NCBI GenBank assembly: GCA_002505405.1
Contig: DAVD01000041.1
Coordinates: 1-16,215, forward strand
Direction of reading: 5' to 3'
Length of the DNA: 16,215 nt
Origin: Candidatus Poseidonia alphae
Lineage (GTDB): Archaea > Thermoplasmatota > Poseidoniia > Poseidoniales > Poseidoniaceae
This document shows, piece by piece, positions 8,231-14,791 of this stretch. The position numbers and the translations under genes are program-made. The notes under the pieces are model-generated. The model ran no database searches. It was not told the DNA's origin and saw only the letters and a program-made list of their open reading frames with translations. The first letter of the stretch is position 1. Every line of letters begins with the position of its first letter.

Positions 8231-8589
8231 ATGACATGGCCTGCGTGGGTAGCAAGAGGGATTCTAAGCGGAGCTTTGGTCGTTGGAGCAAGTGAAGTTG
8301 CAAAGCGTTCTACGCTTTACGGCGCCTTGCTCGTATCCATACCGTTCATGAGTACCTCTCAATCATCTGGTTGTACAGGGATACTCACGACACGGAGCAA
8401 ATTGCTGATTACGCTGAGGGCATTCTCTGGCTCATTGTCCCTTCGATGTGCCTGTTCGTCATTTTGCCCTACCTCTTACGAAGAGGATGGGGTTTTGAGT
8501 TGGCGCTCATGGCAGGGATAGCGGTCACCGTTTGTGTTTATGCGACCTGTGCATACTTCGCAACGTCCGTAGTTGGCGTTGAGGTGTAG
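8231..8589 (+). pseudogene. DUF3147-like small membrane protein, split by a one-base frameshift
   Basis: Two overlapping frames together give one roughly 119-residue membrane protein. The first frame, from ATG 8231, reads MTWPAWVARGILSGALVVG, continues ASEVAKRSTLYGALLVSIPF and runs to MST at 8348-8356. The second continues from 8356 as LSIIWLYRDTHDTEQ, then hydrophobic helices to the stop at 8587-8589. The joined pattern (SEVAKR, GALL-x-S-P, IWLYRDT-D-E, a further helix, LLRRG) matches what I recall of DUF3147, a family of about 115-120-residue four-helix proteins of unknown function. One base is missing near 8354-8356. A sequencing error, a recent mutation or a -1 ribosomal shift on ACC-CTC are all possible. 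No clear ribosome binding site precedes 8231, so the start is less certain than the frame. Confidence 0.6.
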
Positions 8590-8608
8590 TCAGATGTCAC
8601 CGGTGAAA

Positions 8609-8630
8609 CGGGACGGCTTAAGCCGCCCCG
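8609..8630. terminator. Palindromic hairpin between convergent genes
   Basis: CGGCTTAAGCCG (8614-8625) is a perfect 12-base palindrome. One mismatched pair (8613/8626) separates it from CGGG (8609-8612) and CCCG (8627-8630), which extends the symmetry. It lies 20 bases after the DUF3147-like stop and 29 bases from the rhodopsin stop on the other strand, where a shared transcription end would be placed. There is no long T run on either side, so its role as terminator is inferred from position. A perfect palindrome makes a poor tight RNA loop but would still form a stem. Confidence 0.45.
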
Positions 8631-8658
8631 CCTCATTGGGGGGACATGTTGATTGTGT

Positions 8659-9504
8659 TCAGGCTGCGAGGGCTTCAGTAGCCTTCTTTGCGCCCATCCA
8701 TGCGACAATACCGAATCCGATCTTGTTGATGATGTCTGCAACGTTGTAGGCAATGGCCATAACTTCAACACCGCTTGTACCGACATCGATCATGTTGACG
8801 CTGGGGTTGAACATGTATCCGAGGGGGTAGATGACCCAACCGACTACGATGAACCAGCGAAGTGCGTTGGCGCTCCACATGAGTTCTGGCTTAATCTTCG
8901 AGTTATCGACTCCTTTTCCGGAGGACCACGGTGTCCCTGTGGCAACGATGATCATTGCCCAGCCGACGCCACCAAGAACAAGTCCAGCGATTCCGGGAAT
9001 GGCGCCCGATTCGCCGAGGTATCCAAACCCAATCATGACGAGTGCACCAGTGAAACAGATGCCAGTGAAGCCCATGCCGAGGAATTTCTCGTCGGTGATG
9101 GCATCCTTACCAACAAGGGAAGGGAACTTCAAAGCCATCAATGGGACAGTAATAATCCAATCCATGTACCGGTACTCAATCGAGACCGTACCTAGGTCGG
9201 TGTAAACGCCTCGCATGTAGTAGTAGTGGAATGCAGCGATACCAACAATCAATGCCGAGATGGTCATTGTTGTGCGGTATTCTGGGGCTACATTGCTGCG
9301 TTCGCTCATGAAGAACACGAAGGCCGCACCCATTGAGATGTAACCAACAAAGAACAAAAAGAAGGTAATCAGTCCAAGCGTATCCCCTTTGTATTCTTTA
9401 GAGGGGTCTACAATGTCCGCAGCGCTGACCGTTCCGGCCATTGCGAGGGCAATCGTTCCAATCAGCAGCAGGCTCGTGGTCTTTGAAAACTTTTCAGAAA
9501 TCAT
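8659..9504 (-). CDS. Proteorhodopsin-type light-driven ion pump with DTK motif
   Basis: This 281-residue type I rhodopsin has an N-terminal signal-like hydrophobic segment (about 9-28, AxA-like end) and seven membrane helices. Helix C reads RYMDWIITVPLMALKF: Asp115 is the primary proton acceptor, Thr119 follows, and Lys126 sits where proteorhodopsin has its Glu proton donor (DTK instead of DTE). Met123 is at the spectral tuning position (105 in proteorhodopsin), where Leu or Met goes with green absorption. His93 in AAFHYYYMR matches the His that pairs with the acceptor. Lys261 in NVADIINKIGFG is the retinal Schiff-base lysine, with Asp257 as second counter-ion. The acceptor Asp and the overall fit support outward proton pumping in the cell membrane. 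It has its own TATA box and is probably a single-gene unit. No carotenoid or retinal synthesis gene is in the window. Confidence 0.95.
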   Translation of the reverse strand: MISEKFSKTTSLLLIGTIALAMAGTVSAADIVDPSKEYKGDTLGLITFFLFFVGYISMGAAFVFFMSERSNVAPEYRTTMTISALIVGIAAFHYYYMRGVYTDLGTVSIEYRYMDWIITVPLMALKFPSLVGKDAITDEKFLGMGFTGICFTGALVMIGFGYLGESGAIPGIAGLVLGGVGWAMIIVATGTPWSSGKGVDNSKIKPELMWSANALRWFIVVGWVIYPLGYMFNPSVNMIDVGTSGVEVMAIAYNVADIINKIGFGIVAWMGAKKATEALAA

Positions 9505-9533
9505 AATTCTTAAACCCGCCTTGTCGCCATTCC

Positions 9534-9542
9534 GGATATAAA
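9534..9542 (-). promoter_or_regulatory. TATA-like box of the rhodopsin gene
   Basis: On the minus strand TTTATATCC lies about 34 bases before the rhodopsin ATG at 9504. Transcription would start near 9513, leaving a leader of only about 9 bases with no Shine-Dalgarno sequence, as in near-leaderless archaeal genes. It indicates that the rhodopsin is transcribed separately from the ABC exporter upstream. Confidence 0.55.
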
Positions 9543-9599
9543 GTGCTGTTTTTTCTTTCTGGCTGTGAAAGGAATAAAATTATCCGCAGTACAGCGATT

Positions 9600-11384
9600 T
9601 TAAGGAAGTGAAGTCAAAGAAACTCCGGTCTGGACTGCCCAAAGGCGAGCGTAGGTCCCATTCAGTAGAACCAACTCGTCATGACTTCCGTCTTCAATGA
9701 TGGCTCCGTTCTCAAACACCAAGATGCGGTTTGCATTTCGCACCGTAGAAAGCCGGTGGGCGATGATGACGGTGGTCCGACCCTTTGAAATTCGCCCAAT
9801 CGAACGTTGTAAAGCCGCTTCTGTTTCATTATCCACGGCCGATGTAGCTTCGTCTAAGACCAATAAGGGCGCATCCTTTAGAACAGCGCGAGCGATGGCA
9901 AGTCGTTGCCGTTGACCTCCAGACAAGCGGTGACCCCCTTCTCCTACCATTGTACTCCATCCATCGGGCAACTGCTCAATAAACCCGGTTGCCTCTGCAG
10001 TCGCGGCAGCCTCTTTGACCTCCTCATCGGTACAATCTGGGTTTCCATATCGAATGTTCTCCATGATGGTCGTCGGAAACAGAGTGATGTGCTGGTCCAC
10101 CATTGCAATTGATGAGCGAAGATGACTTAATTTCCATTCCTGTATCGGCGCTTCAGACCATGTTATCGCGCCAGATGTAGGCTCTGCAAAGCGGAGTAAA
10201 AGTCGAATAAGCGTTGTTTTCCCAGCACCAGTGGACCCGACAACACCCGTTGTATGGCCCGCCTCCAACTCAAGATTAAGGTTTGAAAACACGTTGTCGC
10301 GTCCAGGATAAGCGAAACTCACGTCGCTTAGAAGAATGTTTGACGTTGCTATCTTTTCAAGAGGGGGTTGCTGTACGCCTTGTTTGATTTCTGTGGGTGA
10401 GGTGAGTACGTCCAGTACTCGGGTAGAGGAGGCCATGGCCCGCTGGTAAAGGTCGAAGGTTTCGCCAAGCCGCGTAAGTGGCCATAGAAGCCGTTGGGTC
10501 ATGAAGACCAACACCGAGTATGCACCGATGGCGAGCGTACCTTCGAGAGCCATCCAACCTCCAAGCAACAAGGTAGCAGTAAAACCACAAAGAATGGCCA
10601 TCCGAATAAGAGGCGTAAATGCCGCTGACAAACGTATGGCTTCTCGGTTTGCATCACGGTATTCGTTGCTCAAGGCCTCAACTCGCTTCATTTCCCGCTC
10701 TTCTGCGGTGAAGGATTGGATGGTTGACATACCCGATAAATCGTTTTCAAGAAGCGCATTCATCTTTCCAGCGGTGCTTCTTACCTTAGCATATCTAGGC
10801 TCAAGACTGCGCTGATAGCGGAACGAACCCCAAACGATGAGAGGGATCGGGAGAACAGCGAAGAGCGCAACTTCCCACGAGATCATCAGGAACACTGCAC
10901 CTACAACCAGTACCGTAGTGCTCACTTGGAGCAAATCATTGGCCCCCTTATCCAAAAACCGTTCAAGTTGGTTGATGTCATCGTTGAGAATAGCCAGAAT
11001 ATCTCCTTTCTGTCGTTCATCGAACCACCCCATGCCCTGTTGTTGGACGTGGTCAAACGTGTCGAGACGCAATTCGTGCTGAACAGTCTGTGCTAAATTT
11101 CTCCACAAGATGCCGTAAAAATATTCGAAGAGTGACTCAAGCCCCCATATGAGGAAGGTGAGTACAGAAAGCAAAATGAGTTGATGCCAAGGGTCTACCA
11201 AACCATACGATGCAAGCAGAGAGTCCTCCTTTAGAACCACAACATCAACAGCCAGCCCAATCAACAATGGGGGGGCAAGGTCCCATATTTTGTTGAACAC
11301 CGAACAGAACGAAGCCAGGCGGATGGTTGCCCGATGCGGACTCATATAGGTAAGCAAACGCCGAAACGGACCGCTCTCGCTCAT
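9600..11384 (-). CDS. ABC exporter half-transporter (MsbA/MdlB-like)
   Basis: The 594-residue protein has an N-terminal six-helix exporter domain (about 15-320) fused to one ATPase domain (about 345-590), the layout of homodimeric type IV ABC exporters such as MsbA, LmrA and Sav1866. The ATPase shows Walker A GSTGAGKTT at about 384-392, a Q-loop VDQHITLFP with NIRYG, the signature LSGGQRQRLAIARA at about 486, Walker B LLVLDEATSAVD and the switch His in IIAHRLSTV. The membrane part holds the usual WFDERQKGDIL coupling region and MSTIQSFTAEE. Substrate cannot be told from sequence; lipids and drugs are usual for the family. The start at 11384 has no Shine-Dalgarno sequence. It lies divergent from GGGP synthase, and a hairpin-capable repeat precedes it. 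Confidence 0.92.
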   Translation of the reverse strand: MSESGPFRRLLTYMSPHRATIRLASFCSVFNKIWDLAPPLLIGLAVDVVVLKEDSLLASYGLVDPWHQLILLSVLTFLIWGLESLFEYFYGILWRNLAQTVQHELRLDTFDHVQQQGMGWFDERQKGDILAILNDDINQLERFLDKGANDLLQVSTTVLVVGAVFLMISWEVALFAVLPIPLIVWGSFRYQRSLEPRYAKVRSTAGKMNALLENDLSGMSTIQSFTAEEREMKRVEALSNEYRDANREAIRLSAAFTPLIRMAILCGFTATLLLGGWMALEGTLAIGAYSVLVFMTQRLLWPLTRLGETFDLYQRAMASSTRVLDVLTSPTEIKQGVQQPPLEKIATSNILLSDVSFAYPGRDNVFSNLNLELEAGHTTGVVGSTGAGKTTLIRLLLRFAEPTSGAITWSEAPIQEWKLSHLRSSIAMVDQHITLFPTTIMENIRYGNPDCTDEEVKEAAATAEATGFIEQLPDGWSTMVGEGGHRLSGGQRQRLAIARAVLKDAPLLVLDEATSAVDNETEAALQRSIGRISKGRTTVIIAHRLSTVRNANRILVFENGAIIEDGSHDELVLLNGTYARLWAVQTGVSLTSLP

Positions 11385-11397
11385 GTCTATGGGACGC

Positions 11398-11421
11398 CGG
11401 GGGGCTTTGAGAAGCCTCCCG
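11398..11421. repeat. 10-bp hairpin-forming repeat between ABC exporter and GGGP synthase genes
   Basis: CGGGGGGCTT (11398-11407), loop TGAG, then AAGCCTCCCG (11412-11421). All ten positions pair in plus-strand RNA if one G-U pair is allowed; minus-strand RNA would have an A-C mismatch there. The repeat sits 13 bases before the ABC exporter ATG and 61 bases before the GGGP synthase ATG, in a divergent promoter region. It could be a leader hairpin of the GGGP synthase mRNA or a protein-binding site. The role is unknown. Confidence 0.4.
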
Positions 11422-11482
11422 TTGAAATCGCTCGATAGCGTAAGTCCTATGCCCTGCCCGCCATGACCTTAGGTTGAGGCCC

Positions 11483-12298
11483 ATGCACGTCGGAGAGACA
11501 ACAGTACTGGAAAAAGTGCGCAGAGGCACTCATCCAGCGCGCCATATTACGCTCATCGATCCGGCGAAACAAAGCCCAGACACGGCCGCTCAACGCGCAA
11601 TGCTTGCCGTAGAATCGGGTTCAAAGATGGTTTTTGTTGGCGGGTCCACCGACACCCCGGACAAGATTGTCCATGCAACATGTGAAGCCATTCAAGAAGC
11701 ATTTGAGTTGAGAATGTTCGCAGCAAGCCAAGACCCTGAGGGCGACGAATCTCAATGGGACATTCCCGTTGTTTTGTTTCCCGGGGGCGCTCATGCGCTG
11801 TCTCCGGCTGCAGACGCTATTACATTCATGATGCTCATGAATTCAACAAAACGAGAATTTTTGGTTGGAGAACAAATTCGTGGAGCACCTTATTTGGACA
11901 AATTTGGCGTTGAGGCCCTTCCCACAGGATACATTGTTTGCGCCCCAGGCGGCCGAGTGGGGGAAGTCGGCGCTGCAGAACTGATACAATCAACGGACGT
12001 TGATTTGGTGCATGCTTACGCGCTTTGCGCCAAGATGTATGGGTTTTCTCTGCTGTACTTAGAAGCCGGCAGTGGAGCACCATCTCCAGTTCACACGGAC
12101 CTCATCAAGAAAGCGAGAGAGGTTGAGGGATTAACACTCATTGTGGGCGGTGGCTTACGAACCTCTTCAGACGTTGAGGCTGCGGTTGAGGCTGGGGCTG
12201 ATTGGGTTGTTACAGGAACCGTTACAGAAGACGCAGCATCAATGGATGAACTTCGCAGTCGATTGGAAAACCTGGTCGGCGCTTGTTCAAGCAACTGA
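11483..12298 (+). CDS. Geranylgeranylglyceryl phosphate synthase
   Basis: This enzyme joins geranylgeranyl diphosphate to sn-glycerol-1-phosphate, making the first ether bond of archaeal membrane lipids. The 271-residue protein has the phosphate-binding TIM barrel of the GGGPS/PcrB family: HITLIDPAKQ at 21-30, VFVGGSTDTP at 50-59, VVLFPGGAHALS at 96-107, GYIVCAPGGRVGEVG at 149-163, YLEAGSGAP at 192-200, VGGGLRTSSD at 221-230 and ADWVVTGT at 239-246. A polar insertion around 82-92 (QDPEGDESQW) precedes the LFPG strand. PcrB of Bacillus is a bacterial relative, but the GGGPS-like motifs and archaeal setting favour the archaeal lipid role. ATG 11483 is preceded by GGTTGAGG (11472-11479). The gene ends 5 bases before the convergent coiled-coil gene. 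Confidence 0.92.
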   Translation: MHVGETTVLEKVRRGTHPARHITLIDPAKQSPDTAAQRAMLAVESGSKMVFVGGSTDTPDKIVHATCEAIQEAFELRMFAASQDPEGDESQWDIPVVLFPGGAHALSPAADAITFMMLMNSTKREFLVGEQIRGAPYLDKFGVEALPTGYIVCAPGGRVGEVGAAELIQSTDVDLVHAYALCAKMYGFSLLYLEAGSGAPSPVHTDLIKKAREVEGLTLIVGGGLRTSSDVEAAVEAGADWVVTGTVTEDAASMDELRSRLENLVGACSSN

Positions 12299-12303
12299 AC
12301 GTT

Positions 12304-13584
12304 TCACTCGTTTTCTTCATCAAAAAGCACAGGGTCTCCGGTTCCACCGGGGGATGGAGGCCTTACTCCCTCAACGTCCATGCCTTTCTCAAGAACCGTT
12401 TCTTTGGTGTTGAGGTCCAACTCATCTCCTTCTGCCAACCGAGACATGTCATCGGTCGACGGAGATTCGATGACGCGCTCAACATCGGGCGCGTTGGCGT
12501 AGAGTTCCCGCTTCAACTCACGGCTTTCATGGCTTCGAACAAGAGAGAGGGAGTCGGCAAAGACGCGACCGACAACTTCTCGAGTGCGTTCACTTCGACG
12601 AGCAGAATGCAACTCATGTTCCATGGAACTTCGCTGATCTTCCAACTCACGCAATTCAGCAGTGCGGTCCTGAAGTGCAGATTCGAGGTCGGTCATGGTG
12701 AGGGTGATCTGTTGCAAACGTTCGTCACGCTCAAACACATCGTTGTGAAGGCGTCGTTCTCGTCGTCGCAATGATTCATATTCTCGGTTTCGCTCAAGAA
12801 GTCGGCGTTTGAGCTCTTCGATTTGTTCAACGAGGTAATCGTGCTCTGCTGAAACGGACCGTGGCCCCTGCATGACGCGCTCGAGTTGCTCCTCCAGTTC
12901 TCCAAGGCGGCGGTCGCGGGCATCCAAAAGTCCTCGAAGGCGGTCAGCAATATCTCTCAAACGTTGACGTTCTTCCTCAAGCGCTTCAGCGGCAGCCTTC
13001 TCAACCTCAAGTTGGCGTTTCTTTTCATCAACCTGATTCTTCAAGAGGCGAACCTCTTCAGCAGTAACCGATGTCAAGCCAGCGTCTGCAGCCCTTTCAA
13101 GCGCCTCCACCATTTGGGAGATACGCCCTTCCATCTCCCCAATGACGGCGTCCTGTTGAGTCGTAAGGTCTCGCAGTTGAGATACCTCATGTTCCATAGA
13201 GGACCGTTCTTGTTGCGAAAGAGAAGATTGTTGAGATGACAATTCCTTCTTTGTATCGTCTAACACGCGCTCAATGTGAATGATTTTTGCGTCCGCTTCT
13301 CGCAGTGCTTGCTCAGATTCAGCCAATTTTGCGAGTTCTGGTGCAACTTGGTCGTGTCGCTCGGCTAAATCCAATTCAACAACACGCAGTCGTTGTTTCA
13401 CAGTAACGAGTTCATCGTTTCGTTTTGCGAGTTCATCCCAAGCGATCAGCACCTCGTCTACGAGCTGCTCAATTGGATACCCTTTCAGCATTCCCTCAAG
13501 GGCTGCCCGCTCATCGTTGGTCGAGGTTCCAACTCGACGAATTCCACCAGGAGATGAAGCATCTACCGTCATACGGTTGCTCAT
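12304..13584 (-). CDS. Long coiled-coil protein beside the actin-like gene
   Basis: I do not recognise a named family. The 426-residue protein has a short N-terminal segment (about 24-55, GMLKGYPIEQLVDEVLIAWD) that looks like a small folded or docking region, then about 290 residues of nearly continuous heptad-like helix (about 55-345) rich in Glu, Arg, Leu and Gln, with a possible break near GLTSVTAEE and another at MQGPRSVSAEHD. The tail (about 370-426) is acidic and proline/glycine-containing, ending LFDEENE. It has no signal peptide, membrane segment or cysteine. It follows the MamK-like actin on the same strand, 80 bases downstream, so the two are likely co-expressed and may be partners, as arcadin-2 is with crenactin. 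That link is inference. A generic SMC-like similarity would be due to the coil alone; no ATPase motifs are present. Confidence 0.8.
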   Translation of the reverse strand: MSNRMTVDASSPGGIRRVGTSTNDERAALEGMLKGYPIEQLVDEVLIAWDELAKRNDELVTVKQRLRVVELDLAERHDQVAPELAKLAESEQALREADAKIIHIERVLDDTKKELSSQQSSLSQQERSSMEHEVSQLRDLTTQQDAVIGEMEGRISQMVEALERAADAGLTSVTAEEVRLLKNQVDEKKRQLEVEKAAAEALEEERQRLRDIADRLRGLLDARDRRLGELEEQLERVMQGPRSVSAEHDYLVEQIEELKRRLLERNREYESLRRRERRLHNDVFERDERLQQITLTMTDLESALQDRTAELRELEDQRSSMEHELHSARRSERTREVVGRVFADSLSLVRSHESRELKRELYANAPDVERVIESPSTDDMSRLAEGDELDLNTKETVLEKGMDVEGVRPPSPGGTGDPVLFDEENE

Positions 13585-13664
13585 CGCGGATTAACCACAC
13601 TTGAACCTTCCCGCCACGACAGGGCTAAGCAGTGCTGATTTGAGACCCTTTGAAGAGTGCCGAA

Positions 13665-14669
13665 TCAGTTGATGGACGTGTACATGTCATCGGGCATTTC
13701 ACTGGCGAGTTTCAAAGCACCAGCGGCCACAGAGTTGATGGGGTCTTCAACGCACCAGACTCGAACATCTCCGATATCAGAGATTTCCGAGGCGATTCGC
13801 TCGGCACATCCTTCGATGAGTGATCCTCCGCCTGAGAGAATGATGTTGTTTCGGAGAATGGGTTGGTATTCTGGGTCAGCACCAGCGACGTTGCGCTTGA
13901 TGGCGTTTCCAATCTTTGGAATGATGAGTTCACAAGCCTCTTGAATCAAATCGCCAATGTCGACAACTTGTCGCTTTCCATCCACGGACAGTTCTACGGT
14001 GACTTCACGAACGTCGCCGCCAACATAGGAGGACGCTTCCTTCCACTTTCGGACCATGTCCTTGGTGACTTGAGCTCCAGTGTACTTCTTGCGGATGAGC
14101 GCCATGAGTTCCAGGTCCAACCAGTCTCCGGCTTCGGTGATGGTGACTTGGTCTTCATCGGTAGGGAATGTTCCGTACACACGAGCGATATCAGTTGTTC
14201 CAGCGCCGATGTCAACAACGATCGAGCCTGCAATTTCGTCAATTCCATATGCTGTTGCGAACGGTTCAGTAACGACCATGATGGCGTTAACTTGTCCTCG
14301 TAGAGTTGCTACGAGGTTGGACTTGTCTGTAAAAGAAACGTGGCTTGGAGAGCAAATGACTCCAAGAACTTCGTCGAACTCTTCTGGGTCAACGGTTTCA
14401 AGAAGATGAGATACAAAGGCCTTTGCTGCTGCGAGGTTGGCCTCATCGTCTTGCGTGACGCCTGCGGCCATAGGGCGGTAAAGGTTGCAAGCGAGTTTGT
14501 TCTTGAGGGCGTCATCTCCAAAGAGGACGTCACGGCCAAGGAAGTTACGTGCAACAGGGTCCTTTGGACGACCGACAACGGTCTCAATGGTGTGCATTTT
14601 TCCAGCGCTTGAAGCAATGGTTGATTGGTAGGTTCCTAGGTCAATTCCAACATATAGGCGGTCGCTCAT
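13665..14669 (-). CDS. MamK-like actin (MreB/MamK superfamily filament ATPase)
   Basis: The 334-residue protein has the full actin fold signature: phosphate-1 GIDLGTYQST (8-17), connect-1 EPFATAYG (135-142) with catalytic-type Glu135, phosphate-2 VVDIGAGTTDI (151-161), adenosine motif ILSGGGS (277-283) and connect-2 near 309-320. Beyond the shared motifs it resembles magnetosome MamK as I remember it: VVGRPKD (31-37), LGRDVLFGDDAL, PEYQP with NNIILSGGG, EDQVTITEAGDWLD (172-185) and a C-terminal CVEDP then GALKLASEMPDDMY. It lacks the MreB N-terminal membrane helix and is unlike Ta0583 of Thermoplasma. MamK assembles ATP-driven cytoplasmic filaments that position magnetosomes; no other mam gene is visible here, so a magnetosome role is not claimed. 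The start is supported by AAGGTGA (14676-14682), 6 bases upstream. Confidence 0.88.
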   Translation of the reverse strand: MSDRLYVGIDLGTYQSTIASSAGKMHTIETVVGRPKDPVARNFLGRDVLFGDDALKNKLACNLYRPMAAGVTQDDEANLAAAKAFVSHLLETVDPEEFDEVLGVICSPSHVSFTDKSNLVATLRGQVNAIMVVTEPFATAYGIDEIAGSIVVDIGAGTTDIARVYGTFPTDEDQVTITEAGDWLDLELMALIRKKYTGAQVTKDMVRKWKEASSYVGGDVREVTVELSVDGKRQVVDIGDLIQEACELIIPKIGNAIKRNVAGADPEYQPILRNNIILSGGGSLIEGCAERIASEISDIGDVRVWCVEDPINSVAAGALKLASEMPDDMYTSIN

Positions 14670-14675
14670 TTTTGT

Positions 14676-14682
14676 TCACCTT
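14676..14682 (-). promoter_or_regulatory. Ribosome binding site of the MamK-like gene
   Basis: Minus-strand AAGGTGA ends 6 bases before the ATG at 14669. It is one of the few clear Shine-Dalgarno sites on the leftward genes here, which suggests a real 5' leader on this mRNA. Confidence 0.6.
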
Positions 14683-14715
14683 CCGACTTGCGGACATACC
14701 TGCGAGTATGCCACC

Positions 14716-14735
14716 AACCTTCAAGGTTCACCTTG
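14716..14735. promoter_or_regulatory. Interleaved palindromes upstream of the MamK-like gene
   Basis: AACCTT (14716-14721) and AAGGTT (14723-14728) form one palindrome around a single base; CAAGGT (14722-14727) and ACCTTG (14730-14735) form a second around TC, sharing the middle arm. The site lies about 47-66 bases before the actin ATG. Nested half-sites of this kind resemble a DNA-binding protein operator. No convincing TATA box was seen beside it. Confidence 0.35.
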
Positions 14736-14791
14736 TGAAATCGATGGGAATGGATGCGTTTGCCGGTAAGAAATGAAGAGCAGCCAACCGT

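Noticed and set aside
8653..9195. A 180-residue open frame opposite the rhodopsin gene
   Set aside because: The rhodopsin on the minus strand has every key residue; the plus-strand frame has no recognisable domain.
12283..12774. A 163-residue open frame opposite the coiled-coil gene
   Set aside because: The minus strand encodes a clear heptad-rich protein over the same bases; long antisense frames are expected from Glu/Leu/Arg-rich coils.
12304..13584. Coiled-coil protein as an SMC or Rad50 homologue
   Set aside because: No Walker A, Walker B or hinge is present; similarity would come from the coil composition only.
13863..14303. A 146-residue frame opposite the MamK-like gene
   Set aside because: It covers the conserved actin motifs in antisense and resembles nothing known.
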